This document shows positions 1 through 12,400 of a stretch of 64,000 nucleotides of DNA, one piece after another. The translations under genes and the position numbers were made by a program. Below the pieces are notes generated by a model, which had not been told where the DNA came from, ran no database searches, and saw only the letters and a list, made by a program, of their open reading frames with translations. Origin of the DNA: Plectrocnemia conspersa. Its lineage: Eukaryota; Arthropoda; Insecta; Trichoptera; Polycentropodidae. The stretch's first letter is position 1. Each line of letters opens with the position of its first letter. The stretch is from NCBI GenBank assembly GCA_009617715.1, contig VTFK01000058.1:186001-250000 (forward strand). The letters are read 5' to 3'.

Positions 1-1430
1 ATTAATAATTCTTAAATAATTTACTATATTTTTGATTTAAAATTGTTATTGCTATTAAAATTTCTGTTAAAAGAGAAGTCGTCTGTTTTAAGATTTATAT
101 CTAGTTCGGTTGTAATTTCATTTAGTTCGCTAATAACTTATTTAGTTAGTATACTATCCTTAATCAAATGGGAGGGAGCTTATTCCCTACATTACTTATC
201 ATAGATATTAAAATTTCACTCCATGCATAACCAATCTTTTTAACAGCATTATAATTATCAAAATTCCACTAACTATTTGACATTATGTTCATGAAGAGCT
301 TTAACTGCATGCCTAAATGTAGTCCGTATTTAATATCGTTTAAATAATGTATGTTGTATTCGAAAAAGGTAACATAATTTTTGTGTTACGAGGGATCCAA
401 CATCGGATTCGCTTAAGTCAAGAAATAACTACTATAAATCGTATACTACTATCATAAATATTAATTACCATTAAAATACTCACTAGATCAAGGAAATAAG
501 AAAAGCTCCGAGGTTATCTATCAGAATTAAAAAGACGGTTTAAACAACACGAAAAATATAAACTTGGATCTCATAAGTGTAGATACACTTATTTATAGAT
601 TAAAGTACAATATTGGTAAGCCTAAGATTATTACGTCAAAGATGTATCGTGATTGTAAATATAGATACTAAGTTTAAATATCGTTCTTTTATGTTATAGG
701 CCATAATATTTTTTTTATTATTTAGTTTAACTTCTAAAGCCATATACCGTCGTAAACCCCGACATAATAATTCAGTTGGCGCGTTAGACGTTAAGTGTCC
801 ATCATCGCTTCTCTTATGTTATTTTCGAGGGTTTATTTTATACTCTGTACAGTTTATTTTCACTTTTGACACCACGCCGACCGGTTACTAGTAAGGCGAA
901 AAACGCCATAATTTCATACGGCTGTTTGTCGCATCGTCACTCTTTTTTCTTTCTGTCTATTTTTGTAAAAATAAACTGATTTAGAGCGAGACACGTCCGT
1001 GATGACACGTATTCTTGCCGACGTTGTTTATGCCGAGATTGCCCGGGAAGACTCCCATGGGAAGCTGTGTAGTGCTTGGAGAAGATTGCCGTCAACGGCA
1101 AAGGGTTATATTATATAAGATGATATAAAGCAGTGAATCAATTACCGAATCCGTTGATATAGGCCTATGGCAGCCCCAGGAGATTTGTGGATTGTATATA
1201 TCTCAAGAAAAGTGCAAAATATTATTTTTAGTGCGTTATTTAATAAGCTAAAATAAAGTTATTATTTAGAATTTTTTGACTATTATACAGTAAGTAACAA
1301 ATAATAAGAATAAATATTGATTTTAAGGACCGGTATCTAATTGTTATATTATTTGAACTGTAAATAAGCTCATACATTTAATACATTAAAACTCATTTTC
1401 CAAGGATTACACTTCTGAAAATTATCAAAA
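1..1430. other. Non-coding, AT-rich, with GC-richer island at 770-1200
   Basis: No usable reading frame or known element is visible. About 770-1200 is less AT-rich than its surroundings and could be a conserved non-coding element. The rest is low-complexity A+T filler. Confidence 0.4.
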
Positions 1431-1432
1431 TA

Positions 1433-2572
1433 CAGGCGACCCTCGACATTCGGACGTTCGACTTTCGCACAATTCGCTATTTCGCACATTTAAAAAAAAA
1501 CAATTTTTTTAAATTAAATTAAAAAAAAAATTAAATAAAATATAAACACGAGTGAGAAACGGATAAACTTGTGTTGATACGAAAAAAATAAATCAAGGAC
1601 TCATAAACTTCACACGATATAAGACAAAGATGGAAATTATTAGACGTTCTGATAGCGGTGAATCTTTTGCTTCAATCGGACGTTCGTATGATACAAACAG
1701 GTCTACGATATGTTCAATTTTCCAAAATAATACTATAATTAAGAAATACGTTCACAAAATTATGGAAAATAAAGATATATTTCCGCAATCTTTAAAGATA
1801 TGTTTCAAAAAAAACACAGCAAAAAAAAACATGGATGAAATGGAAAATCTTTGTCATCGTGGATCGATGAACAACATCAAAAAGATGTCCCTCTGAGTAT
1901 TTAAATTATTCAAGCAAAAGCTCTTAGTTTGTACAAAGATTGGAAGAATAGAATAAAAAAAGATTTTAACACGGTTTTTCAAGCAAGTAACGGTTGATTT
2001 TATAATTTTAAAATGAGGTATTCTTTTCATAATATTAAATTTACTGGAAAATCGGATGATGCGAATAAAGATTCTGTAAAAGAATTTATTTCCTAGTTAT
2101 CCAAAATTATTGAAGATGGAGAATATTCCTCTAGCCAAATATTTAATTTGGATGAGACAGGTTTATTTTGGAAAACTCTTTAACAATGAAAAATATGAAT
2201 GAAGCCTTCACGCACCTTGACAAATTTTTAAATATTATGGAAGATTGTGATGCCAGTGGAGAACGCATATCTCAAGTGCATAGGGCGATCAATAAAAACA
2301 AAGCATGTTATAAAATACTATATGAATAAAAAAAAAGAATAGTGGAAAACAGTTTACTCTTGATAAATTTTCAAAGGAAACACCCGCAAACCCCACTTAA
2401 ACGTGTCTCTTAAACGCCTCTTAAACATCTTATATTTACTTTTTTTTATAAATTTTATAAATATTTAAAAATACACACAATTTCAATTTTTTTACTTCCC
2501 TCGACTTTCGTACATTCAACATTCGCACACATTTTCAGGAACCAATTATGTGCGAAAGTCGAGGGCCGCCTG
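1433..2572 (+). mobile_element. Non-autonomous Tigger/pogo DNA transposon, copy 1
   Basis: The element is bounded by inverted repeats and flanked by TA on both sides (1431-1432 and 2573-2574), the target duplication expected of the Tc1/mariner-pogo superfamily. The right terminus, read on the minus strand, starts CAGGCGGCCCTCGACTTTCG; the left starts CAGGCGACCCTCGACATTCG. The inside holds a broken Tigger-type transposase that jumps from the first catalytic Asp region straight to the C-terminal tail, so the copy cannot move itself. The left inverted repeat has about 16 extra bases, apparently a local duplication. A second copy with the same internal deletion lies at 48263-49256 in the opposite orientation. 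Confidence 0.93.
1630..2400 (+). pseudogene. Broken Tigger transposase remnant
   Basis: The intact part begins with an N-terminal CENP-B-like helix-turn-helix (GESFASIGRSYDTNRST) and runs open to 1896. After frame changes the reading continues with the second DNA-binding region (a match to the Tigger pattern ending in KALSLYKDWK near 1920-1950) and then the first acidic catalytic motif, FNLDETGLFWKTL, near 2145-2180. Directly after this the sequence changes to the C-terminal tail (ITNLDKF-like and KKKNSGKQ-like in the second copy), ending at the TAA at 2398-2400. The remaining catalytic core with the other two Asp residues is missing. Family members normally have roughly 450-550 residues. Several stops and frameshifts confirm that it is dead. 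Confidence 0.88.
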
Positions 2573-3329
2573 TAGTGACAAAATTCACGATTTTTAAAAT
2601 GCACCTCTTGAGATCAAAAAAATAAATTAAAAAAATAGCAATAAAATAATTAAAAACATAATAGTAACCAATTAAGCGACAAACTTGCTGGTGAAAGTCA
2701 TCAAATTAATGACCATCATATTTAACTAAATAATTAAATTAAACTATAGTCCAACCCAACGAAAGATTGATCAAATAATAATTTTATTTAAACCAGAAAA
2801 AATAACAAATCATATGCCTCTAACAGACTGATCTTACTAGCTATGTCAAAAATATTAAAAAAGCTACAATTAAAAATAATTAAACCAGTAATAGAGGAAA
2901 TAAAAATCAACATTATACTGAAGATTTAAAATATTGATCAGCCTGAATCTCAGATATAACCTAGAATTTCGTCAGAGTTTGGCACACTGGAATACAAATT
3001 TAAGAAAGAAAGAAATACGCCCTAAGGAAAAGTAATTTGCTACCTATATATTTTTATAAATCAATATCTTAATTTTTCATATTTTATAAAAATTAGTTAA
3101 ACAGATTTCTAATCGAACATACATTTAAAAAATAGTTATCATATAAAGAAAACAACAATAGAGAGTACATATACATACATATATTAAATATAAAAACACT
3201 CAAAATATTGTACTTTTAAAGTCACGTATTTTTTCAGAAGTCTATAAACAAGTTTACTACATTTCTAAACTAAATCCAACTTAAAATATAACTTCGTTTT
3301 AAGTGTCGGAACACGTTACGGTTGGCATA

Positions 3330-3382
3330 CCAAATATTGCCTTATCGCCAAATAGTGCCTTATCCAATTAGCGCTTATATCT
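3330..3382. repeat. 18-bp tandem repeat, about 2.9 units
   Basis: Units are CCAAATATTGCCTTATCG (3330-3347) and CCAAATAGTGCCTTATCC (3348-3365), followed by a diverged third unit beginning AATTAGCGCTTATATC. Units 1 and 2 differ at two positions. Confidence 0.75.
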
Positions 3383-3789
3383 CATCAAATTTTCTAGGCC
3401 TTCAACAAAAACAAGAATAAGAAAAAAAAACTTCGTCCATAACTTTAGTTTTTAAGCAGCTCTGAACACTAGCGTTATTATTTCAGCGTTTTGGAATCGT
3501 GACTGCTAATCAAAGGGAGATGGAGAGCTATTGGCACTAAAAATGTCAACCGGTGTTATTTATGTTTCTTGTGTGTTAATGCTTAAGCATTTTACGCTTT
3601 CTATTCTATGTTTATTCGTATTCATTAAAATGTAATTAATGGAGTTCGAAGGCAACGAGTTACACGACAAAATCTACTTAATCCAGAGCGTAAAATCTAA
3701 TTAAACTATAATCGCTTCTTTGTAATTATTAGCTGTATAAATGAGTTTAAATCTCTTTTTACTTTGATCTGAAAACTTATATATTTTTA

Positions 3790-3819
3790 ATATATATGTA
3801 TATATATATATATATATAA
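3790..3819. repeat. TA-rich microsatellite
   Basis: Nearly pure TA dinucleotide run with one TG interruption. Confidence 0.9.
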
Positions 3820-4285
3820 ATTGAACAAATTTGTTGCTTTAGAACATAGTATTGATAGTGTATAATATGTAGTTACATATGTACATGCAACTCGATGAAT
3901 AACACTTAAAATACAAGGGTTAGAATCAAATATCAACCTCAATGTTTTTAATTTTATTTTCATCTGGGAGATTAGAAGAAGTTATTCTACACAGATTAGG
4001 TTTGTTTTGCATTTATAATATTGAGAATATATATTATAATAAATAGCTAATAGAGTTATACAGCTAAGTTTTTTCTGTTTTGCAATTTAGTATATGTTAG
4101 TCTATGACAAAATTTACTAGATCTAGATAAAACTAATTAAAACAGTTTGCAAACTAATATTGAAATAATATTACGATGTAATATCTATAATATACATATG
4201 TGAAACATTTCATTAAAAAATTACTCGCGATATGAAAACAATTTTCACATAATGTTAATAATGATTGTATTGGTATAATACAAAC

Positions 4286-5120
4286 AAATTACTAGCTAAA
4301 ACAATACATTTTACATTGTGTTTTACATACATTCAACATTATTTAACAGACGAACGTGTTTTGTGTCACAATTAACGACTCACTGTTATCGCCGGCTAAT
4401 GGCGATGTTAATTGAACGAGCCCATAAAAATATAATTGCCCCATATAAAATGTATTTGATTTACGTCATTGTATTCAAAACACAATTTAACTGCCAGTTC
4501 AAATGAAACGTGTTTTTTTTAACTGAACCAATATTCATGCCATAAATTATTACCATCGTAATGGCCATTATGAAAATGTACCCTTTGTATTATATATCCC
4601 TACTTAAATAACACTAATAGATATTTGTGTTATATATGGTTTGTTTACGCGCCGTACATCAACCTCCGTAACGTGGTAGGTGTTCTTAGATATTGTTATT
4701 TAACATCCCTGGAATTCCTGGGCGCGGATAAAGACGCCCACACACCTTCTAACGAATCATTTGTGAATTCGTATTAAATACTTAGGCGCGTGTTTTAATA
4801 GCGTATACACGAACGAACCAATTACAGTAATGTCTCGGATTAGTTCACTTGTGCGCGAGATAAAACGGATCAAAAGATTAATTACAACAATCGCTTTCAT
4901 TAATCAGAGGCAACAAGACGGGGATTTAAACTGGGATCTCTTTCGGCAATTTGTTTCGAATGCTAAATGAAATTTATAAAATTCCAAACGTTCTTTGCGA
5001 GCAATCTCGCCAATCACGATGATTAGGAACACTTGATTGACGATAATCCATTGTACATTAAGTAGAAATGATTGAATCGAGTCCGACGGCCAGATAACAG
5101 TCTGCTACGAATTATTTCAC
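4286..5120. other. GC-richer island, candidate conserved non-coding DNA
   Basis: Compositionally balanced stretch within AT-rich DNA. It contains homeodomain-like sites (for example TTAATTGA and CATAAA near 4410-4430) and no frame longer than about 62 codons. This suggests cis-regulatory DNA; only composition supports it. Confidence 0.3.
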
Positions 5121-5569
5121 AAGCAAAAAAATCAGTCTATGTAAATCAGCAGTATATGTATATAGATAACCAGATATTTTAATTATATAATGGAGCACGA
5201 ATTTTAATTAAACAATATTTTTTGCGTGAATGAAATGATTGACAGCGCGGTATTATGCTAATCTTTAAAAGTTAACCCCAGTGTATTTTTTGTATATAAT
5301 TTATAAAATACATACTTTTAATCAGTGTTCGTTATGAAGAAGTTTTCGTGATTTACCTGTAATAAAAAAAATACATTAGTCAGATATAACTTAATTTAAT
5401 AATATAGACATATTAATTGACAGTAACAGATTAAGCAATTAAAATAAAGTCCTACTTAATTATAGTGTTCTTAAAAAAAAACATTATTAATTTGGCTTGG
5501 ATTCGAAAAGACTGAATCAGAATATATTGTTAACGCCAAGCTATTTAAAACATGTTAAAACAACTTGTG
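5121..5569. other. AT-rich non-coding filler
   Basis: Nothing recognisable on either strand. Confidence 0.5.
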
Positions 5570-5895
5570 GATATGTGGGGGCTCCAACCACCCGTATAAT
5601 TAACAATTAAGAAGCCATTCTAACGACTACTTCGTACAAATGAAAAGAAACAATAACTCGCCTCGAAAGTAAGATCTTAACAATGAAAGAAAGGTCAAAA
5701 AGAATGAGCTTAGGACTAATAAATTGCGTTTATACTTATTAATATTTATTAAATCACCTATTAGCACATTCGTCTAGAAACGTTAATCACTCGAAAAAAA
5801 TCCGGAAAACTACTCTTTGTTTAGAAAGGATGCACAAAAACAATTCATTACATTTTGCTCCAAAATTACTATAATTATTTTTACCCCATTTTTAA
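5570..5895 (+). repeat. Dispersed repeat R1, copy a
   Basis: Shares a diverged but collinear sequence with 36888-37200 in the same orientation. The best block is TCTAACGACTA...ACAAATGAAAA...GCCTCGAA near 5615-5665. Further blocks match around 5765-5890 (CGTC...AAAAAATC, CTTTGTTTAGAAAG). No coding sequence, terminal inverted repeat or target duplication is evident, so the class is unknown; an old SINE or MITE is possible. Confidence 0.65.
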
Positions 5896-6132
5896 TGATG
5901 TTTACATACTTAAGAAACGATTACTCAACTAAACATAACGGTCACTTAAGCGAGACCTGCCATATTTTTTTAAAACTAATGTGACACGACAAATTCTTTG
6001 TATAATTCTTATAATTACGGTTAAAAATACCTGCTTAAATATTTCTATCAGACTATGCACTTATATAATGTTACACATCATTTTAATGGGTGACTCATTT
6101 TTATAGCCAAGGTTTTATATATATATACATAC
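5896..6132. other. AT-rich non-coding filler
   Basis: Nothing recognisable. Confidence 0.5.
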
Positions 6133-6238
6133 CATGCGCGTGCGAGATACTTTCCCTATCTTTCGCTCGCGTGTTAAGTGACGAGAAAGAGTGAGAGATA
6201 AGGGCATGTGGTCCGCATGCTTTTATCTCTCACTCGAG
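6133..6238 (+). repeat. Partial foldback element with inner hairpin
   Basis: The first about 76 bases match one arm of the foldback element at 18813-18989, sharing CGCGTGTTAA, TGACGA and GTGAGAGATAAG. The end folds back: 6182-6208 pairs with 6216-6238 around a 7-nt loop (TGGTCCG). The outer part of the right arm is missing, so this is a truncated copy. The arm sequence also occurs inside both Harbinger-like MITE copies. Confidence 0.8.
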
Positions 6239-7030
6239 AAAATCAAACTTTTGATTTTATCAAGTACTGCTAACAATTAATTGAACTTAAAGACGCAATC
6301 GTCAAGAAAATATTAATAGTATTGTGTTTTACTATAACAATGTAAGACCATATTTGTGAAAAAATATTTTAGTGCATCCACCATGTAGTCCGGACCGGAA
6401 CACTTTCAATATCTTTTAACGACTGCCAAAACTACTTGGATCAGTTTATCACTAACAAGTCTTGAGAATTCTTAAGGATATAAAATTATTTAGCATAATT
6501 GATTAAACTTATTTTTAAATTTAAATATAAACGATTTTGAACACAGGACGAATATACAATTACAACATAATTTTGGGAAATACTATATTAATAAGGGTGG
6601 CAAAGTGCTTTTTATAAATTTCATAAAACATATAATAAGTAAAAAAATAATTTTGTATAAATATTATGGCAAGAGATCTCATGAAACATGGCGTTATCAT
6701 CACCCACTCTATTGCCCTTAAATTGACACTAGTAGACTTAAATTTATTTTAAATGTGAAGGTTGTTTTTTTTTAAAGAAAAATTACGTAAAAAATACAAT
6801 GTAGTCACTGAATGGAAAGCAATTTTTTCAGATACCTTTGTCAACGGTTTTGAATTGTTTTAAGAATATTTAAAAATGTTAATAGGGATTAATTTGAATA
6901 TAATTAAAATGGGATCTGAAAATAACTGGCTACATCTCGTATATAATTATTGTTTCATGCGCAATTTTTTTTATCATCCTATTCATACTCTCCATACATA
7001 TCTAAAAATAATATTTACATCTTATTTATA
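6239..7030. other. AT-rich non-coding filler
   Basis: No element or plausible gene seen. A 100-codon frame (6876-7178) has no recognisable features and is probably chance. Confidence 0.5.
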
Positions 7031-7560
7031 CATTGTAGTACTCATCGAAGTGTTTAAGCGGATACACAAATCGCATCGTATATGGGTCGCAGCGGCCACA
7101 TGGAAAGCTACACCATTCGTATTACATTCGATAGGAGTGTCTCATTCAGTTTTAAAAATGAACCAAAGTTTCCTTTGAAGCCGGCCACATGGGCGACCAT
7201 AAATCTCACCTTATTTATTGTTTTAAGTTAACAAATACGCACATATCCGCCCGTACAATGATTGCATTCTGTGAAAAAGCGCATACCGAGACCGAGCCGA
7301 GGATTCTTCCGACTCGGCAGTTAGTTACGAGACTTAATTGCATACCATCAAAGACAGCTCAATTCGGCGGGTCGGAATCGTGGAAAATCGATTTTCCTTC
7401 TCGGAGCGGAATGCTCGGGGGGATTAATCAAAGAGCTTGGATTTGTCCCTCTCGGTCGTCTAAGACGAATTGGCCTTAAATCAAGCGACTGGAGTTTTAA
7501 AATTAACGCCTGTGAGTAGCTGTGAGGCATGCAACTCAACTATTCTATTTGAAAAATAAA
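7031..7560. other. GC-richer island
   Basis: Balanced composition with overlapping open frames on both strands (7189-7479 plus, 7348-7539 minus). None has recognisable protein features. Better explained as conserved non-coding DNA than as an exon. Confidence 0.3.
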
Positions 7561-7955
7561 GAAATTTTGAGAATTCTTGAGTTGAATTTTGCGTTCAAGG
7601 CAATTTGTAATCAAGAAAATCTACTTAAATAGATCATTTGGAATATGTACTTGAAGAAGCTACAGATGGTTAAAGATCTATGGCTATATTGTTAAATTGA
7701 ATAAACCATAAATATTTTTAACAACTGTATTATATTTCTCGTTTATCAATAGCATAGTTTTAAACATACAGCTTCAATAAATTGCCATATAAAAATATAT
7801 GATCAAGTCTTTAAACATTAATAATAATAATATACATATAAAATATATTTATAGTTCGAGACGACTTTTGATAAAGTAAGCCCACTTAATTGTGTTGAGT
7901 TTTTCTTATTAATATATGGCAGTACAAACACATTTGCTTGAAGCAACATATACAA
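7561..7955. other. AT-rich non-coding filler
   Basis: Nothing recognisable. Confidence 0.5.
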
Positions 7956-8345
7956 TTGCCTGCGCCTAAGTTAAGAAAGCTTCTACATGCTATCGTGTAC
8001 TTGTCGCTTTAATTCACAAGGGAGTTGATATTTTTTCTTCTGTCTTAGCATGTGTCTAAGTGAACCGCAGCACGCGTGAAGTGCATTAATAAAGTTTTAA
8101 TGCGAAAAACGTGCGTAGTGTATGAATGCTGACTAAAACAGTCAGGAAACTCATGAGCATCTGCCGGAGCGAATGTGTGTATGCGCTCGAGTTATTTCGG
8201 ATCGGCATTCCGAACCCTTGTGCAAATCCTGTGTAGACAATTTGTAACCGTTTACGCCCAGGGTCGGAGAACCTTTGGTTATTGTGCTGTTTCGAAGACG
8301 GTGACTGATGTTTAGGGGGGAGATGAATGCAGTTTAAACTGCAAC
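7956..8345. other. GC-richer island, candidate conserved non-coding DNA
   Basis: About 390 bases of mixed composition with no long frame. No promoter motif can be fixed with confidence. Confidence 0.3.
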
Positions 8346-8906
8346 GTGGTAAAAAAATATGTAGATAATTTGTAAGCTGTCAATCAAAAATGATTATGAA
8401 AAATACGTATATTACGCACAAATGCGAATCTACTAAGATACAATTTACATATATCTGGAATATTTATTAGATATAATAAATTTAAAATAATTTCAATCAT
8501 TCGCTTCAAAAAGGATTTTCAAAGCAATTGGAGCAGTGCCATAATAATAATAACCTCGAGGATTAATTTGTGCTTTAATAATCCACATTAATTAAGAAGA
8601 ATTTGGGAAACTTAATAACTGCAAGCTTTTTTTTAATTAGTAAAGTATACGTACATGTATTTGAATATTTTAAATCAACTAGACGATTTATAGTAAGTCG
8701 GAAACGTATTGTGATTGACACAAGAACTTATTAGTAAATAAATTTATTTTCTTATTTATTCCAAAAAGAATGTGTTTTTTTTTTTCATTAGCAATTATTT
8801 TTAATTAATTAATTTATTTGCTTTGCACTTTTGTGCATTATGGTATCGACAAAATATTTGCGTGTCCTTCTTTTGTATGAGTTACAACTAAAACAAAATA
8901 AAACTG
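8346..8906. other. AT-rich non-coding filler
   Basis: Nothing recognisable up to the target duplication of the MITE that follows. Confidence 0.5.
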
Positions 8907-8909
8907 TAA

Positions 8910-9999
8910 TGCCTGAACTACACTCTTTGGAAGTTGGCCAAGGTTGGACAAGGACGGAGAATATAGTGGGTTACTTCGGTCGAGTTCGGGTCTGCCCGCT
9001 TTAAAATCTCTCGGAAGTTGTCCGAGGTTACCGAGGACGGGAGGTATAGTGAGGGTAATTCAGTCGACTTATCCAGCTTTGAGCGCTTCCGAACATTGTC
9101 GGCAAACGGACCGAAGTCAAATGAACCGAAGTCTGAGCTGCTATTTCGAGCGCGAGCGGTGAGATACTTCCTCTTTCGCTCTCTCGCGTGTTAAGTGACG
9201 ACAGTGAGAGAGATAATGATATGTTTTTTGCAAACTGAGATAGAACGAGTTACTCGGTTCAATTTCAGTATGCGCGTAGGCGTCCTATGGTCAACACGCA
9301 TTACGAGCGCTACATCGTGGTCACGTGGTCAAATTATAATACCACATGCTTATCGGGGACTACAACAGACTCTTACTGACATCTTTGAATATTTTAGGGC
9401 ACCAAAAGGGTTTTATTGTATTTTTGATAGTATATTATTTTAATAGATATCGTTATTATATTTTTTTTCATATAAAATTAAATAATTAAGAAATAATTAG
9501 TGGTACTAGATTTTGTTAAAAAAATCGTTTCGAATATCCTTATGTATTTTCCTAGATCGATTTATATAAATGTCACACCATAACGAATTATTATTTAGAA
9601 TCGATGGCATGAAATTCTAGGATAGTCACAGATGTGGTGTTCGTATTCTGAAGTATCATTTTTATGTCTTATGGCGTTTTTCAAAAGCCGACAAAGATTT
9701 TGCGTAAAGTGAATATTTACGACCGAAAAGTTTACACTGATATTGTATTGGTGGGTGCCCACACAAACTTTTTCAATTAAAGTGTAGCGTAATTTTAATA
9801 ATATTACAATTTATAAAATTGCGATTATTTGACACATTTTTCGATCGCGCGCAAATATGCCAGCTGTACGTGACAGCAGCCGCCGTGTGAACGGCATATG
9901 AAATTTGTGGCAGTGTGGCCGCTACTAGGAAATCGGCGACTTCGGCCGACTTCAGTTGAACTTCGGTTTGGACAACTTTCAGGGAGTGTAGTGAAAGCA
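8910..9999 (+). mobile_element. Harbinger-like MITE, copy 1
   Basis: A 1090-bp element with imperfect inverted termini: left TGCCTGAACTACACTC; right, read on the minus strand, TGCTTTCACTACACTC. It is flanked by TAA on both sides (8907-8909 and 10000-10002), which fits a PIF/Harbinger 3-bp target duplication; a 2-bp AT duplication with termini starting GC fits equally well. A second copy lies at 31289-32368 in the opposite orientation and agrees along its whole length. No transposase is present. Short frames such as 8944-9162 are shared by both copies but show no known domain. Positions 9148-9218 hold the module also found in the foldback hairpins at 6133 and 18813. Confidence 0.88.
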
Positions 10000-10002
10000 T
10001 AA

Positions 10003-10132
10003 GACGTTAGCTACAAATTTCTTACTGATTTTATTAATTTAAAAAATAAGCCCAGTGTAATACTTCTATAAAAAAACAGGCTGATAAACACTGTTGAAGC
10101 TAATTTACAAACCAATGATCAAACACTTGCAC
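10003..10132. other. AT-rich non-coding filler
   Basis: Nothing recognisable. Confidence 0.5.
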
Positions 10133-10310
10133 CATACTTAAAAGTATGTTCTGAAACTGTTTCACAAAAACTATATGTATAGCAAAGAAGATTTTATTTT
10201 TATTTTTTTATCTTAAGTTTATTATTATATAAATAATTTTACAATCATAATAATTATATATTATATACATTTTATTAGTTTATAACCAGTATAGAAGATC
10301 GTAGCATTAT
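10133..10310 (+). repeat. Dispersed repeat R2 with three palindromes, copy a
   Basis: Begins with three consecutive perfect palindromes: CATACTTAAAAGTATG (10133-10148), TGAAACTGTTTCA (10152-10164) and CTATATGTATAG (10171-10182), whose starts are 19 bp apart. The same triad with the same spacing occurs at 46561-46610. Similarity continues through an AT-rich body to a shared TTTATAACCA near the end. Class unknown. Confidence 0.8.
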
Positions 10311-10415
10311 TTTTCTAGACTATACAGTTTTTATAGGTTAATCTTTGATATTTATTTAGTAATATTATGAAGTGTTTTATTTTTAAATCCGCATACTTGA
10401 ACTATATATAATCGT
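10311..10415. other. AT-rich non-coding filler
   Basis: Nothing recognisable. Confidence 0.5.
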
Positions 10416-11100
10416 TGATTGTACAGTGTTCAAATATAACAGTCTAGCCAGACCGAAACTTTTGTGCAAAATTATAGATATGCAAAACGTGCCACAAAGC
10501 ACTTTTAAAGTGCAAGCAATACATATAAAAGTAAATCGGCGTGCAAAAATTATGGAAAACCATTCCGAAGAAACGTACCGTGAAAACGGACAGTGTGTTA
10601 CACATGTACGTACGCACACTGTACGATTTCTGTAAAGCGCACTATAAATAAAACATTTCTTAGCAACTAAATACAGAAATATTATCGAATATAAATTTCG
10701 AAACTTAATAAAGCCGTCGTCCATAACTTCTCGCGCGTATTAACGAGAGAGGATATAAGTAGGTAATGCGGCGTTTAAAAGTTGTAATTTGCGACGTCCG
10801 AACCGGCCCTGGATAAAAAAGGGTGGGACTCTTCTGAGGATATGCGAAATGGGTTCTAATTACCCGGTTGAAAAATTAGCACACACCGGCACGACGGCAA
10901 TTTGTACCGTAAATAAAGCAGAACGATCCGCAGGTTGGCAATAATAATTGTTGGCGATCAAAAGCCGCCAACCGGCTCGGACCGAATTAGCGAGGCGGAG
11001 ATTTATCTTACAGCTTAAGAGAAGAAACCGCCCACTGAAATTGATACTGTAAAAAGGATTTGGCAGGGATACAATTTTGCGATGAGTTAGTTAGAATTCT
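10416..11100. other. GC-richer island
   Basis: Balanced composition, strongest at 10725-11000. Frames of 69 and 113 codons overlap on opposite strands with no protein features. Candidate regulatory DNA. Confidence 0.3.
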
Positions 11101-12400
11101 GATTGGGCAGACAAGAAGTAAACAAAGCAAACTAGGATTCTGAGAAAAACAAATCGAAAATGCTTAAGATAAAATGGAAGTAAAATTGTTTTATTCGGTT
11201 GATAACATTACAGGTCCACGAGATTCGTTTAGTGTTCCATTTTTTTTGTGTAAAATAAATTTGTTTAAAATAAATGTTTAGAGCAATGACGGTATTAACA
11301 GAGGAAATGTGAAAGAGGTTTTGTAAATGTGTTAATCCTTATAAAGAGTGGTAAAGGGTCATTCATTATCACTTATAAACTTCCTTAAAAAATTATCTGT
11401 TTTATAGATCAATGACAAGAATTGTTCAGAACTGCGGTCTATCAAATAGATAACAAAATAATAGGATATATTCGACTTTATCTGCATTTATCATTAATTA
11501 TTGTATCCATTTTATGTTGAAAATACATTATTTACTTAGTATTATTACTATATAATTATAATGTTGCATATAATTTAAAATCAGATATATGTTATAATAT
11601 TATATTAAACATAATAAATTTAAAATGCTGTTATTTAAATCCTTTGTACTTATATAATTTATTAAAGAAGTTTTATTAAAACCATATTAGCACAAAGAGT
11701 AGATCTTCTGTATAAGGTATTGAATTTGCCAGAAATGTAAAATCGTCTTGATTGCAGATTTTGTACAAACTACTTTATTATTTAAGATATTAAAAAATAA
11801 TAAATTGTATAAGTTTAACCAATAACTGTTAAACCATACAGAAAACAAATAACACGTAAAATAATACAAGTATAATATTAGAAAATCCGACCAATTCTAC
11901 ATATACCTTAAAAAATATATTTGTTAATGTTGTGCGTCAAAGTAGTAATTCAATTGTAAATATGTCCAAAGAAAAATTAAAATTAAAGTAGCATTCGTCT
12001 ACGTAATAACTATATTAAATTTTCTTTATATATTGCTTTTATAAAAATAAGAAAACATTTTTTTTACATATTGCTTTTATCAAAATAAGAAAATTTTCAG
12101 ACATAGTATATATGTATAATGTTATTATTAAACGAATACGCGCAAAGAACTTTAAAGCAAATATTTTTTTCTTAAAATTATATATTTTGATTTTTGTTAA
12201 ATCTTATTAGTTAAATAGGAAGTCGAAAACTGCATTTTTTTTATATGATTTCAATAATTTATTACCATAATATTTTATAATACGGTCTAGAAATAATAAT
12301 TTAAATATAAATAGAAAATAATAGATACATTCTACAGATAATTACCATAGACGTTTATGATACATATTATACATATGAACGAGTTGGTAATCTTCTTCGA
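11101..12400. other. AT-rich non-coding filler
   Basis: No gene or transposon recognised. It holds the short tandem repeat at 12029-12105. Confidence 0.5.
12029..12105. repeat. 38-bp tandem duplication
   Basis: TATTGCTTTTATAAAAATAA starting at 12031 recurs 38 bases later at 12069 with one internal change (TATCAAAATAA). Confidence 0.8.

Larger units (their letters stand above)
2575..4285. other. AT-rich non-coding filler
   Basis: There are no open frames of note and no element recognised. It contains a short 18-bp tandem repeat (3330-3382) and a TA microsatellite (3790-3819), listed separately. Around 3300-3700 composition is slightly more balanced. Confidence 0.5.

Noticed and set aside
7189..7539. 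Overlapping frames on both strands that could be a small gene
   Set aside because: Both strands are equally open and neither product looks like a known protein.
8944..9162. 72-codon frame shared with 32131-32334 that could be a conserved gene
   Set aside because: Both lie at the equivalent place in two copies of the same MITE; the shared frame reflects transposon ancestry.
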